A stretch of DNA of 64,000 nucleotides from Marinomonas sp. MED121 (GTDB taxonomy: Bacteria; Pseudomonadota; Gammaproteobacteria; Pseudomonadales; Marinomonadaceae), in the NCBI RefSeq assembly GCF_000153025.1, contig NZ_CH672432.1, positions 539,127-603,126 on the forward strand. Reading direction: 5' to 3'. Below are positions 17,474-26,556 of this stretch, one piece after another; the stretch's first letter is position 1, and each line of letters begins with the position of its first letter. The notes beneath the pieces were generated by a model. It had not been told where the DNA came from and did no database searches. It worked only from the letters and a program-made list of their open reading frames with translations. A program made the translations under genes and the position numbers.

Positions 17474-17888
17474 GACTAAACCTATTTCTGTAATTTTTCT
17501 GAGGTAACTTTAACATAAAGATACAAAGCCTTTTTGCCCTCAAGATCAAAATCCACCGAAAATGCATGATTGCTACACCTTTAAGTCAAGTATTTTACGC
17601 TTATTGTCACGTTAAAACTCAGCACTAAATCGCATAAATACCTTTGATTTAAGGTTTTTATTCATATAAATGAATGACTAAGCAAGTGGTATGAATTAAT
17701 GGTTAACGCAGACACATGGGAAGCATAAGTAAAACAGCAAACTAGAATCCACCTGTTATCAAAATTGCAACGATTAGTTCTATTTAGCCTTATATATCTA
17801 AATTTAATCAACAACTATAGTCATTAAAGCAAATGAAGATTAGCTAGCTAATCCGAATTAGAAGGCAAGTTAAAATGGGAGTACCAAG
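17474..17888. other. Intergenic region without recognised gene
   Basis: About 415 bp of AT-rich sequence between divergently transcribed genes. It presumably carries the promoters of the GGCT-like and pirin genes. A GGGAG ribosome site lies at its right end. No ORF, RNA or repeat was recognised. Confidence 0.5.
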
Positions 17889-18563
17889 ATGCAAATTTTA
17901 AAATACGATGATTTACCACAAGGTGGGTTTGCAGGTTTATTAGAACGCCAATTTGTTACCGACCAAAGAGTCTTTGGAACACACAAGCACCCTGTCGCGT
18001 TTAATGGCTTAGAAAATTTTGTCTACCTTGCTGATGCTAATTTTCAGCCTAAGGGCGCCACGGGTATGCATGGTCATAAGGAAGTCGATGTTATCTCTGT
18101 TATGGTTGAAGGCAATATTAGCCACGCAGGTTCTCTAGAGCACGGGCAAAGCCTAACACCAGGTATGTCTCAGATCCAAAGAGCCGGAGGAGAAGGCTTT
18201 CGTCATAACGAAATTAACCCTGACTCAACTCAAAACCATATGATTCAACTTTGGGTGTTACCTGATAAGGCGGGCGAACCTGCAGGTTATCAAGTATTTG
18301 AACCCGCGATTGGAAAAAGAGTACAGATATATGGTGGGGATAAATCACAAAAAGACAGGTTTTATAGTCGGACCGCGATAGATGTCGCCAATCTAGACGC
18401 CGGTCAAAGTTTGGAACACACAGGAGATGCCATGCTTTTTCTGAGTAAAGGGGAAGGCATCATTAATGGCAAAACCATACAAGCAAGAACCTTGGTGAGG
18501 GATGAAACAATTAACTTTAAGGCAAATACTCATGTACAGGTGATAATTATTTACTCAGCCTAA
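17889..18563 (+). CDS. Pirin family protein (quercetinase-like bicupin)
   Basis: A 224-residue bicupin. The N-terminal cupin carries the Fe-binding set: TGMHGHKEVDVISVMVEGNI (two His and the Glu/Asp region), then SHAGSLEHGQ and RAGGEGFRHNEINP. The C-terminal cupin from about residue 140 (GQSLEHTGDAMLFLSKGEGI) has lost most metal ligands, as usual for pirins. Some members degrade quercetin in vitro; the physiological role is unclear. It is a single gene with its own promoter region and a hairpin over its stop codon. Confidence 0.88.
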   Translation: MQILKYDDLPQGGFAGLLERQFVTDQRVFGTHKHPVAFNGLENFVYLADANFQPKGATGMHGHKEVDVISVMVEGNISHAGSLEHGQSLTPGMSQIQRAGGEGFRHNEINPDSTQNHMIQLWVLPDKAGEPAGYQVFEPAIGKRVQIYGGDKSQKDRFYSRTAIDVANLDAGQSLEHTGDAMLFLSKGEGIINGKTIQARTLVRDETINFKANTHVQVIIIYSA

Positions 18564-18572
18564 GCTGAGTAA
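18551..18572. terminator. Hairpin overlapping the pirin stop codon
   Basis: TTACTCAGC-CTAA-GCTGAGTAA is a perfect 9-bp stem with a 4-nt loop spanning the TAA stop, between convergent genes. There is little downstream T, so it is either a weak terminator or a 3'-end stabiliser. Confidence 0.5.
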
Positions 18573-18596
18573 ATAGGCTAACTTTTATCTACTGAA

Positions 18597-19598
18597 TTAG
18601 GCACTAACCTTTTCACTCGAGGTTTTCACCATGCGGCCGACTAGCCTGTCTGAACTTTTTTGGTAAAAATCACACACCTGACACTTCGCTAATGATGAGT
18701 AATCCCCAATGGACGTTTGATGACGCATTTTGGCATAAGTATCACTCATTAATAGGTCTCCTATTTTGCTCTCTAACAGTGAGCCATGCATCCAAGTGCC
18801 TGCCCCTTCTTCCATATGGTGAACATTACAACACATCTTCAAATTCCCTTTGTAATCAATGGATAAGGTCCGCCTTGGTAAGGAGCAAATACCTTGTCTG
18901 ATTTGCTGCTTATCTGTCACGATGATGCCGCCTCGATTACTTAATTTTTGGGTTGATAAAAACAGCACCCTAACGAGCACCTCTTGTCCTTGAAACTGAC
19001 GATAATGGGAAAACTCCGTACGTTTTTTAATGTTATTTTGATATAAATTAAAGGCGCTTTTCGCTATCCCTAAACGTTCAAATACCTTCGATTTTTCTGG
19101 GTTCGCATCATAAATTGAAATACGAATATGTCGAATGCCTACTCCAAACAATTGCTCAAGAGCGTAAAACCCTTTCTTGGTTTGATGAATTAAATCACCA
19201 TTGGTAAACAGAGTCAGTTCAGCCTTTGGAAAAGCTCGCCCTGCCATCAAGTATTTATTGAGAATATCCTTGTCTTTTAAAGGTTCGTTATATTCATGCA
19301 AACTCAGTGAAAAGCGTTTGTCGGCAAAAGCAGACAGGTTAGTAAGGATTTTATTAAAGTGCGTCTCACTCACACTTGTCGCGGTTAACTTATCAGCAAT
19401 CTCACTTGTCCCAACAGGACAAGAAACACACTTACGATTACAGACATTTGTAGTGCCTATTTCAATACAATCCACATCATTTAATACAGAAGCCAAGTGA
19501 GCTTGATCGCCCGCCTCCTGATGAATAATGTCTTGTTGAACAGCATCCTGTTTGTCTTTGATTTGAGTTTTGACTAGATTCTCTGCAAGCGGGGCCAT
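18597..19598 (-). CDS. Radical SAM/SPASM domain protein
   Basis: A 333-residue radical SAM protein. The cluster motif CNRKCVSC (C-x3-C-x2-C) lies near residue 53 after EIGTTNVC. The barrel contains SLHEYNEPLKDK, LTLFTNGDLI and IRISIYDANPEKS, where the E/G/N positions contact SAM. A C-terminal SPASM-like auxiliary cluster region includes CSLPRR, LKMCCNVHH and CQVCDFYQ. Such proteins modify peptides or act in cofactor assembly. No precursor peptide gene or maturation partner was seen within a few hundred bases, so the substrate is open. Confidence 0.85.
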   Translation of the reverse strand: MAPLAENLVKTQIKDKQDAVQQDIIHQEAGDQAHLASVLNDVDCIEIGTTNVCNRKCVSCPVGTSEIADKLTATSVSETHFNKILTNLSAFADKRFSLSLHEYNEPLKDKDILNKYLMAGRAFPKAELTLFTNGDLIHQTKKGFYALEQLFGVGIRHIRISIYDANPEKSKVFERLGIAKSAFNLYQNNIKKRTEFSHYRQFQGQEVLVRVLFLSTQKLSNRGGIIVTDKQQIRQGICSLPRRTLSIDYKGNLKMCCNVHHMEEGAGTWMHGSLLESKIGDLLMSDTYAKMRHQTSIGDYSSLAKCQVCDFYQKSSDRLVGRMVKTSSEKVSA

Positions 19599-20050
19599 AG
19601 ATTACATCCTTGAAAAGTTTTAATTAATCTTCCGTTAAAACGCTTTATGCAGGACTTAAATTTGGATCTAAGCACAAGATAAAGCGCTTACATCTCATAA
19701 CAATTGAGTGCATTTATAGTATAGAGGAAGAAGCAAGGATTGAGTCTTATTGTTATAAAATAAAAGGAATGAATCTCATTCCCAATAAAAATTAATTGAC
19801 TCGAACAAACAAAGAGAGAAGAAACGATATAAATAACAGTGCATTAGCCACTTAACAATGAAATTTCATTTACTATGCGGTGATATGCGAATACTTATCT
19901 CCTGATAAATATTCGCTCTTATTCTTTGATCGCCCCATTAATTAAATTATGAAAGAGTATCACTTTTAATTGAAATTCAGCTTTTTATACTTTGTTAAAA
20001 AGCTGAACCGCTAGGGGAATGAGAACGTTCAGGTTCTTGAAAGTAGCGAC
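19599..20050. other. Intergenic region without recognised gene
   Basis: About 450 bp of AT-rich DNA upstream of the radical SAM gene and downstream of an acetyltransferase gene. I saw no ORF with coding character, no precursor-peptide-like small ORF on either strand, and no strong hairpin. Confidence 0.45.
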
Positions 20051-20572
20051 TCAGTCGCTTTTGAACGTCGCATAAACTTCACGAGGGCCGCGCGTTTGGG
20101 TCTCGATCGTTTTGAAATGAGACATGCCAATCTTTTTAAGTACTGCCACAGAGGCTAAATTTTTAGGGGCAACAAAGGCGAGCATACGTTCATAACCAAG
20201 AGAGTGAAGCCCATAAGCAATTTGCGCCTTACCAATCTCAGTCGCATAGCCTTTACCCCAAGAATCTTTAGCAAATACAAAACCTATTTCGTAGTCTTCT
20301 TCGCCAAACACAGCACTTGCAATCAATCCACCGAAACCAATTGTGGCCCCTGTACTTTTTTCGACGATTACCCCTGCTTTTTTACCCGATGCTTCTAAAT
20401 CAAAATCTTTTAAGAAGAAAGCCATAGCCTCCTCACGGCTCAGGACCTTAGCTTCAAAAGCATGTTGCATGGCATCAGGGTCGGAAAAAGCCATTTGATA
20501 GAGAGGTTCAAAATCTGACTCGTTAACGGATCTTAAAATTAAACGCTCTGTCGTGATCATATTTGTCGTCAT
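20051..20572 (-). CDS. GNAT acetyltransferase, RimJ/RimL type
   Basis: A 173-residue N-acetyltransferase. It begins ITTERLILRSVNESDFEPLY, typical of the RimJ/RimL group. It has VEKSTGATIGFGGLIAS in the core strands and the acetyl-CoA loop in DSWGKGYATEIGKAQIAYG, followed by MLAFVAPKNLASVAVLKKIG. The ATG at 20572 with an AGG site is preferred over a GTG two codons earlier. The substrate (ribosomal protein or small molecule) is not predictable. Confidence 0.87.
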   Translation of the reverse strand: MTTNMITTERLILRSVNESDFEPLYQMAFSDPDAMQHAFEAKVLSREEAMAFFLKDFDLEASGKKAGVIVEKSTGATIGFGGLIASAVFGEEDYEIGFVFAKDSWGKGYATEIGKAQIAYGLHSLGYERMLAFVAPKNLASVAVLKKIGMSHFKTIETQTRGPREVYATFKSD

Positions 20573-20672
20573 AAACACCTATAAAGAGGATTAGCTAAGT
20601 TAAACTTTCGATTAAGTTCGTTAACTATATAAGCTTTCCTAATAAGCTTTCCTACACCCTTGATACTCAACC

Positions 20673-21722
20673 TTATACAGATGCAAATACTCGCACATAA
20701 TAGTCAGCGATACGGCTAATACCCGCCTTTTCTTGTGGAAAGGAGAGAAACAAAAAAGCCAATGCATCGGCAAGAGTCACCTGATGCAAGTTATGACATT
20801 GTTTAAAAACCAGATGCTTAAGACTTAGCTCAAAAATCTCTTGGCTTTCGCTACTAAGGCTCATAGCAAAGAGTCCTTTATCTAATTCGTCTTCTGGGTC
20901 ATCTAACGGGTTAGTTGCTTGCTGATAAAGGTTTTTGGTCACCCCCTCCAGCTGAGCCCCATTAAACTCTGCTTTAGATCGCATTATCCAAGACAGTGTT
21001 ATCAAATTATGGCCAAAAAAGCTGGGCTGTTGTAAACATACCTTCAATAAAGCCTTAAAATCATATGTTTGGCTTACTTGATGCGTCTCGTTCATGGCAA
21101 GAGAAACTTGCCTTTTACCAGCAAAGCTTGATGTTACAAATTCGGTAAAACGCTCTAAAAAAGGCATAACTTGCCTTGCATCAAGTTGCGGATAAAGTCG
21201 GTTAAATGCCAGTAAAATGGTCACATTATGGGACAAGTACTCATTATTGCTTGTAGCAATGCCTAGATAATGAGCAAAAATATCCGCAAAGCCTTTATGC
21301 TGATACCACTGATACATTGCCTGATAAGTCGCAGGATAAATAGCAAGATCCAGTACTTTTTTAATACGAAATTCAGAAAAATCTGATGCTAACACCTTTG
21401 GGGTCATTAACCCCTCCACCTGTATTTCGCTTTTTCCTATTAAGTCAGAGGTGTGCTGCCAAATATTTGAATCCTGCAACGTTTGCTGAGAGAGCAACCT
21501 TTGCTCAACTTCAGATAAAGCCATCTCATCAAAATAAACTGCCAAGCTTTGAGCAGCTAAAAATGCTTTTAACCCGTGGGGTTGATGAATACTGGCACTG
21601 GCATATAAGGCCCTATTTAATAGGCCCTGTTCTGATTTGTGTTCAGCCAGATTTTTACCCGCTTTTGAATCAAGATGTGTGGCGCGAGCTTCTTCAAACG
21701 ATTTAGCATTAATGATGGTCAT
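20673..21722 (-). CDS. Protein of unknown function with three His-Asn helices
   Basis: A 349-residue, mostly helical cytoplasmic protein without signal or membrane segment. I do not recognise the family. Three segments share a similar local pattern: LSHNVTILLAFNRL near residue 160, FFGHNLITLSWIM near 235, and QCHNLHQVTLADALAFL near 310. These could place three histidines on successive helices, as in helical metal or substrate sites; a distant resemblance to questin-oxidase-like proteins is possible but unproven. It lies 99 bp downstream of, and on the same strand as, a GNAT gene, so the two may be co-transcribed. Confidence 0.65.
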   Translation of the reverse strand: MTIINAKSFEEARATHLDSKAGKNLAEHKSEQGLLNRALYASASIHQPHGLKAFLAAQSLAVYFDEMALSEVEQRLLSQQTLQDSNIWQHTSDLIGKSEIQVEGLMTPKVLASDFSEFRIKKVLDLAIYPATYQAMYQWYQHKGFADIFAHYLGIATSNNEYLSHNVTILLAFNRLYPQLDARQVMPFLERFTEFVTSSFAGKRQVSLAMNETHQVSQTYDFKALLKVCLQQPSFFGHNLITLSWIMRSKAEFNGAQLEGVTKNLYQQATNPLDDPEDELDKGLFAMSLSSESQEIFELSLKHLVFKQCHNLHQVTLADALAFLFLSFPQEKAGISRIADYYVRVFASV

Positions 21723-21821
21723 AAGGTCTAACTTTCCTTGTGATTAAATTTCTTCCCTGGGTGACGCTCTTATCGCACTTTAAAGAGTCAAACGATTAGG
21801 TTAAAGAGACAAACGATTAGG

Positions 21822-22610
21822 TTAAAGCAGCGCAACCGCTGGTGTATATAAATAAGACCTAGATTCTGCAATAAATTCAAATCCCTGTTTAGCGACAATT
21901 GGTTGGCTCATTTTAGAGGCATGAATACAAAGATATTTAAGCCCTTTCGCTTTAGCGTCTTGTATACGTTTCAATAACAACGCTGAGTAAAAGCCACGTC
22001 CACGATAGTCAGCCAAGGTATTACCCGCCCAGATACTGCCAAAAGGACTATTTGGATGACACATTAACCAGGCGGATGAAACAGGCTGGTTATCCTGATA
22101 AATCACATAAATATGAATCTGCTCGGGTGACTCTTCTTTTAATCGAATTAAATGGGCTTCTTGCGCTAAACAATCGCCACCCCATACTTTCTTTTGGACA
22201 GAAATGGCATCTTTAATCCCCTGTTTATCTGAAACTGAAATACAGATACTTGTATCAATCAGCTTTGTATCTTCAGATTGCACAGAGTTAAGATCAAGCA
22301 CCATCAAGGCCGCCGGCTCTTCAGCTTTAAAACCATGCACTAGCAGGCTTTCACCCAAGTTATTAGGGGTATCCGTGCTTAAGGTATGCCATTTAAATGA
22401 GAGTTTAAGCTGCTTAAAATACTCAATTTCTGCCTTTATTTTTTCATCCAGCACATCCGCTCGAATGTCAGAATACACAACACAACTACCAACCTCTGTC
22501 TTGGAGACAAACTTCACTAAGTCAGGGCTAGCAACTTTTTGACACCCCGCTTGAGTCAAGCCAATTCTTTCAAACTGGTTATACGCCTTTAAAAGGTATT
22601 CAGAGTTCAA
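21822..22610 (-). CDS. GNAT-family acetyltransferase
   Basis: A 262-residue protein whose C-terminal half is a GNAT domain: IHIYVIYQDNQPVSSAWLM, IWAGNTLADYRGRGFYSALLL (the RGRGFY acetyl-CoA loop) and LKYLCIHASKMSQPIVAKQGF. The N-terminal half is a degenerate GNAT-like segment (SCVVYSDIRADVLDEKIKAE), so it may be a double-GNAT protein with one active site. It is upstream of the unknown 349-residue gene on the same strand. Substrate unknown. Confidence 0.8.
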   Translation of the reverse strand: MNSEYLLKAYNQFERIGLTQAGCQKVASPDLVKFVSKTEVGSCVVYSDIRADVLDEKIKAEIEYFKQLKLSFKWHTLSTDTPNNLGESLLVHGFKAEEPAALMVLDLNSVQSEDTKLIDTSICISVSDKQGIKDAISVQKKVWGGDCLAQEAHLIRLKEESPEQIHIYVIYQDNQPVSSAWLMCHPNSPFGSIWAGNTLADYRGRGFYSALLLKRIQDAKAKGLKYLCIHASKMSQPIVAKQGFEFIAESRSYLYTPAVALL

Positions 22611-22747
22611 TCAATTGTCCTTGTAGGAAGAGAGTTTAGAGTTTTGAGAATTAACCGAGAGGTGCTGAATTTTCATGGCATAGTCATCCTTGTACTCCTA
22701 AAAACCCTTTGAGAATAACAAATTAAGAAAAATGCGCCTATTAAAAT

Positions 22748-23677
22748 TCAGTGTCCTTGAATGATCTTATCAAGCTGCACCAGTATCGCCCTCATCTGCT
22801 GATTCATTGGTGTATTCGTCGAGAGACACAAACAAAGCTTTTCACTTAAGCGCTTTTCTTTTAATGGATGAAAGCAAAGTTCATTATTAATAAGCTCTTT
22901 TGCCACATCAAACTGAGTGAGAAAGGTCACCCCTCGCCCTGCTATCACCCACTGTTTGAGCACATTGACCGAGTTACTCGTAGCACACAAGGTATGGGCT
23001 TTTTTCTGGCGCATGATTTCGGCGTAAATTCTAGGCTGAAAAGACAGCTCATCATCCGCTAAACACAATGGCCATTGTAGACAATCGGCTAAAGGAACCG
23101 GAGTGTTTGCAGTTAATTCTGATTCAGTGAGGTTTAAACTTGCAGTGAGGTTTAAATTTGGCGAGTAAATCAGGCCAATGGGGCAGTCAATGTGACTAAA
23201 AAGACGAACTTGGCGGTTATCTTGTACATTAAAGGCAATAATCACATCTAGCTCACCTGACTCTAATTGAGACAATAAGGCATGGGTATTGCCGACTTTA
23301 ATATCCAATCGATATTGCCCTAGGATATGCGCCAAACCTTGCTCAATTTGCTGAGGTAAGGTTTGACTTAAACATTCCATAATCCCAAGTTTCAATACGA
23401 CTAGGCTTTCTTTATTGATTCGTTGCATTTCAAGCCGTAAATGCTTGTCTTGCTTACGCCAAAACTCAGCTTTATTCAGCAACTCGCGACCAGACTCAGT
23501 CACCTCAATCCCCCGAGGCAAACGTATGATTAGTTTAGAGCCATAGTCTTCCTCTAGAATGCGCATTTGTCGGCTTAGCGCAGACGCTGAAATATTCAAC
23601 TTATTGGCAGCCCTTCTTACTGATCCTTCGTTCGCTATCTCGATGAAAGAAATCAGCTCTTTTGAAAATGCTGTAAT
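22748..23677 (-). CDS. LysR-family regulator with apparent AUU start codon
   Basis: A LysR-type regulator. No ATG, GTG or TTG lies far enough upstream to include the complete winged helix. The first candidate, TTG at 23599, cuts off the first helices. The frame continues upstream through ITAFSKELISFIEIANEG and SVRRAANKLNISASALSRQM, which is the standard LysR helix-turn-helix. A strong AAAGGAGATAATT site precedes an ATT at 23675-23677 (another ATT is 3 bp earlier). The C-terminal inducer-binding domain is normal (VLKLGIMECLSQTLPQQIEQ, GRGVTFLTQFDVAKE). The first seven codons make about 310 residues in total. The deaminase gene is divergent, 209 bp away. Confidence 0.78.
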   Translation of the reverse strand: MTAFSKELISFIEIANEGSVRRAANKLNISASALSRQMRILEEDYGSKLIIRLPRGIEVTESGRELLNKAEFWRKQDKHLRLEMQRINKESLVVLKLGIMECLSQTLPQQIEQGLAHILGQYRLDIKVGNTHALLSQLESGELDVIIAFNVQDNRQVRLFSHIDCPIGLIYSPNLNLTASLNLTESELTANTPVPLADCLQWPLCLADDELSFQPRIYAEIMRQKKAHTLCATSNSVNVLKQWVIAGRGVTFLTQFDVAKELINNELCFHPLKEKRLSEKLCLCLSTNTPMNQQMRAILVQLDKIIQGH

Positions 23678-23886
23678 AATTATCTCCTTTAAAAAGCTTT
23701 AGCGTGCTAATTTTTAGAACACATTTTAACAATCATTATAGTTCTTATTAGGCATTGCATAAAATAGAATGTCGCCATTCCTCAAATCGCTTCTCCTACG
23801 CTTAACCGCATGACTTAAAGCGATATGGCTTAACAGATAAGATCGAACAGAGAATGCAAAACTCACACATTAATGAAGGCACTAAG

Positions 23887-24375
23887 ATGAAACAAGCAGA
23901 GCAAGATAACCATTGGCTTAAGCAAACACTAAATCTCTCTCAAGCTGCGGTCGATGCTGGCAACCATCCTTTTGGCGCTTTATTGGTAATTGATAACAGG
24001 TTAGCGTTAGAAGCTGAGAACACAGTTAATACCTACAATGATGCGACCCGCCATGCTGAGATGAACTTGGTTAGTCAAGCTTGTCAAAACCTTAGCGAAA
24101 GCCAACGCAAAGAAGCGGTTCTTTATACCTCAACAGAACCCTGCGCCATGTGTGCCGGAGCCATTTATTGGTCTGGCATCAAGCAAGTGGTCTATGCCTG
24201 TAGCGGCAGTGAATTAAACGAGATAGCTGGCAAAAGCTTAATTTGTCATAGTGAAGAGGTGTTTTTGGGAGCAGTTAATCCACCGAGTGTCAGATCCACT
24301 CAATCACAATCCCTTATTGAGCAAGCTTGTGAGCAACATAAAAAATATTGGATTGAAGATTGGTCATGCCTTTAG
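23887..24375 (+). CDS. Cytidine/deoxycytidylate-type nucleoside deaminase
   Basis: A 162-residue zinc deaminase of the guanine-deaminase/TadA-like group. The zinc-site motifs are TRHAEMNLV (HAE) and TEPCAMCAGAIYWSG (PCxxC), with the N-terminal AVDAGNHPFGALLV strand. The length and the SICHSEEVFLGAVNPP-like C-terminal region fit purine-base deaminases better than tRNA adenosine deaminase TadA. The ATG at 23887 has an AAGG site 8 nt upstream; an ATG 11 codons earlier is possible. It is divergent from the LysR gene, its likely regulator. Confidence 0.85.
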   Translation: MKQAEQDNHWLKQTLNLSQAAVDAGNHPFGALLVIDNRLALEAENTVNTYNDATRHAEMNLVSQACQNLSESQRKEAVLYTSTEPCAMCAGAIYWSGIKQVVYACSGSELNEIAGKSLICHSEEVFLGAVNPPSVRSTQSQSLIEQACEQHKKYWIEDWSCL

Positions 24376-24632
24376 GTTAAGGGATTCAAAGACTAAGGCG
24401 ATTCAAAGACTAAGCACTCAAAAAACAACGTATTCGAAAACGCTTTATAAAGGTTTCAAAACTGTTACACATTTGCGAACTAGTTACACAAAAATCAGAT
24501 GGGTCAGACTTGATCACCAACCTGTTATTTGAGGATAATGATTTGAAGATAATGTATTCACCTTAAAAACTTGATTCATTAGGGCTAAGCAAGCCTAACG
24601 CTAGCCCTAACTATTAATAGCAAATACCCATT

Positions 24633-25814
24633 ATGAGTCGAAAAAACATCTCTGCCTTAAGCATGATAGCTACCATTTCAATCGCGTTAATGGCGTGCTC
24701 TACTCAGCCCCAAGACCCGGCATTTCAAGCGGCTAAAACGCTTCCTAAGTATGATCAAACCACTTTTTCTGCCTATGTCGCTGAGACTAAGCAATGGTTA
24801 GAAACGAACCGCGTGTTTATGACGCAAGATAAAGAGTCTGAATTACTCGACGTTTTACCCAGAGAATACAAGCCGCAACACCCTAATGGTCAAGGTGTAC
24901 TGCTTGTGCATGGTTTGGGTGACACCCCCTACTCTTTTATTAACGTTGCAGAGCATTTAGCAGATAAAGGCTATTTGGTACGCACTGTTTTACTGTCTGG
25001 TCATGCCAGTAAAGTGGGTGATTTGCAGCTTCCTTCGCTGGAAGATTGGCAAGGCATCGTTGATCATCACACTAAGCTATTAAAAACGAATGTAGCGTCT
25101 ATCTGGGTTGGCGGCTACTCTACGGGGGCAAACCTAGTCACAGATCTTGCCATCCAAGACGAGTCTATTAATGGAATACTCCTTTTTTCCCCTGCCTTTC
25201 AACCAAATTCCTCTTCGGTCAAATATGCAGGGCTTGCCAGCTACTTTATGACCTGGGCCGATCAAGACCCAGAGGATAACCCGCTTAGGTATAACTCTCT
25301 GCCCATGAGTGCAGCGGCTGTTTATTATGAAACCTCTGTCGAAGTCAGAGGCCAGCTAGAAGACATCCAATATGATAAGCCGGTTTTCATGTTAATGAGT
25401 GAAGGCGATAAAGTCATAGACACTCAATTTGCGATTAATGTATTCACGCAACAGTTTAATCACCCCAATAACCGCTTAATCTGGCAAGGAGAAAAGGCAT
25501 TAGCAGAGCCAAGGTCCACCACTCTATCGATGAGATTACCTGAACAGCGTATTTCCAACGGCTCGCACATGGGCTTACTTTTTGCCCCTAATAACCCAAA
25601 TTATGGGGTAAAAGGAACAAGCCGTATTTGCAGCAATGGTCAAACACAAGATCAAGAAGTCGCCTGTATGAAGGGTGATGATGTGTGGTTTTCCGCTTGG
25701 GGCTATAGAGAAGCAAACAAAAACCACGCTCGCCTCACCTATAACCCTTATTTCAAAGAATCCATGGCCTTGTTAGATCAAGTGATGGGAAATGAGACAG
25801 CATTAGCTAATTAA
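24633..25814 (+). CDS. Lipoprotein alpha/beta hydrolase (carboxylesterase/lysophospholipase-like)
   Basis: A 393-residue envelope lipoprotein. The signal is MSRKNISALSMIATISIALMAC, with lipobox LMAC at about residue 22. The alpha/beta hydrolase domain has the oxyanion region LLVHGLGDTPYSF, the nucleophile elbow GGYSTGANL (Ser), an acid in LMSEGDKVID and the catalytic His in SNGSHMGLLF. Such proteins are membrane-anchored esterases or monoacylglycerol lipases. It is a single gene after a 257-bp gap holding a duplicated 15-bp GATTCAAAGACTAAG. Substrate unknown. Confidence 0.85.
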   Translation: MSRKNISALSMIATISIALMACSTQPQDPAFQAAKTLPKYDQTTFSAYVAETKQWLETNRVFMTQDKESELLDVLPREYKPQHPNGQGVLLVHGLGDTPYSFINVAEHLADKGYLVRTVLLSGHASKVGDLQLPSLEDWQGIVDHHTKLLKTNVASIWVGGYSTGANLVTDLAIQDESINGILLFSPAFQPNSSSVKYAGLASYFMTWADQDPEDNPLRYNSLPMSAAAVYYETSVEVRGQLEDIQYDKPVFMLMSEGDKVIDTQFAINVFTQQFNHPNNRLIWQGEKALAEPRSTTLSMRLPEQRISNGSHMGLLFAPNNPNYGVKGTSRICSNGQTQDQEVACMKGDDVWFSAWGYREANKNHARLTYNPYFKESMALLDQVMGNETALAN

Positions 25815-25848
25815 CTAGAAAGCATCAGCCCGTATTGGAATAACTTTA

Positions 25849-26256
25849 TCAGAGCCTATCAGCGGGATGATTCACCCCATCATAGGTTGGAATATCAGGA
25901 ATTTTTAACGGATTAATCCCTTCCAAACAGGCGACATTAAAACCATATTGAGTGGGGTTTGATCGACGTTGATGGTGAGTATAAATACCACAGTTAGCAC
26001 AGAAAAAGTGTTTAGCTGTCTTGGTATTAAACTGATACAAGGTTAAAAATTCTTGCCCTTTAATGATATGAATTCCAGATAAAGGAACCGATGCCGCAAT
26101 CGCCCCACGTCGTCGACACAAAGAACAATCACAACGCCTAACATCAAGAAGACCATCGGGTAAATCAAGTTCAAACTCGACAGAGCCACAATGACATGAG
26201 CCTTTATGCCTTTCTTGAACAACAACACCATCAACGCTTTTTAGATTAATAGCCAC
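25849..26256 (-). CDS. GFA/CENP-V family zinc protein
   Basis: A 135-residue protein of the glutathione-dependent formaldehyde-activating (GFA) family. Zinc-binding cysteines are seen in GSCHCGSVEFELDLP, RRCDCSLCRRRG and HFFCANCGIYTHHQRR. These match the family's structural and catalytic zinc sites. Gfa itself binds glutathione and formaldehyde adducts; many relatives have no known substrate. The gene is convergent with the lipoprotein hydrolase gene. Confidence 0.88.
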   Translation of the reverse strand: MAINLKSVDGVVVQERHKGSCHCGSVEFELDLPDGLLDVRRCDCSLCRRRGAIAASVPLSGIHIIKGQEFLTLYQFNTKTAKHFFCANCGIYTHHQRRSNPTQYGFNVACLEGINPLKIPDIPTYDGVNHPADRL

Positions 26257-26556
26257 ACTTAACGCCTTTTATGGGCATGCAGATTAAATACTAGCTGTAG
26301 GAGAGAACCTGATAAACACTTCAATCCAAATGGCATTTCCATTTTCTATATTAGTATCAAACCTCTGATCAATTCTGCTACTTAATCTAATAGCAATAAC
26401 CTAACTTGTTCAAAGCAACTCTAACTGACAACTATACGCCTTAGTTTTTTATTCTGTTATCCAAGATCTTTACCTACTAAGCGTTAAGGTCATGCTATCA
26501 TCCTCGCCCGAGCTCTCATTATCTAATATTGTCTAATTAGTTTAAATTGATAACTT
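26257..26556. other. Intergenic region, divergent promoters presumed
   Basis: Exactly 300 bp between the GFA gene (-) and the RarD-like gene (+). It is AT-rich and contains no recognised gene or repeat. No clear Shine-Dalgarno is present before the RarD-like ATG. Confidence 0.4.
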
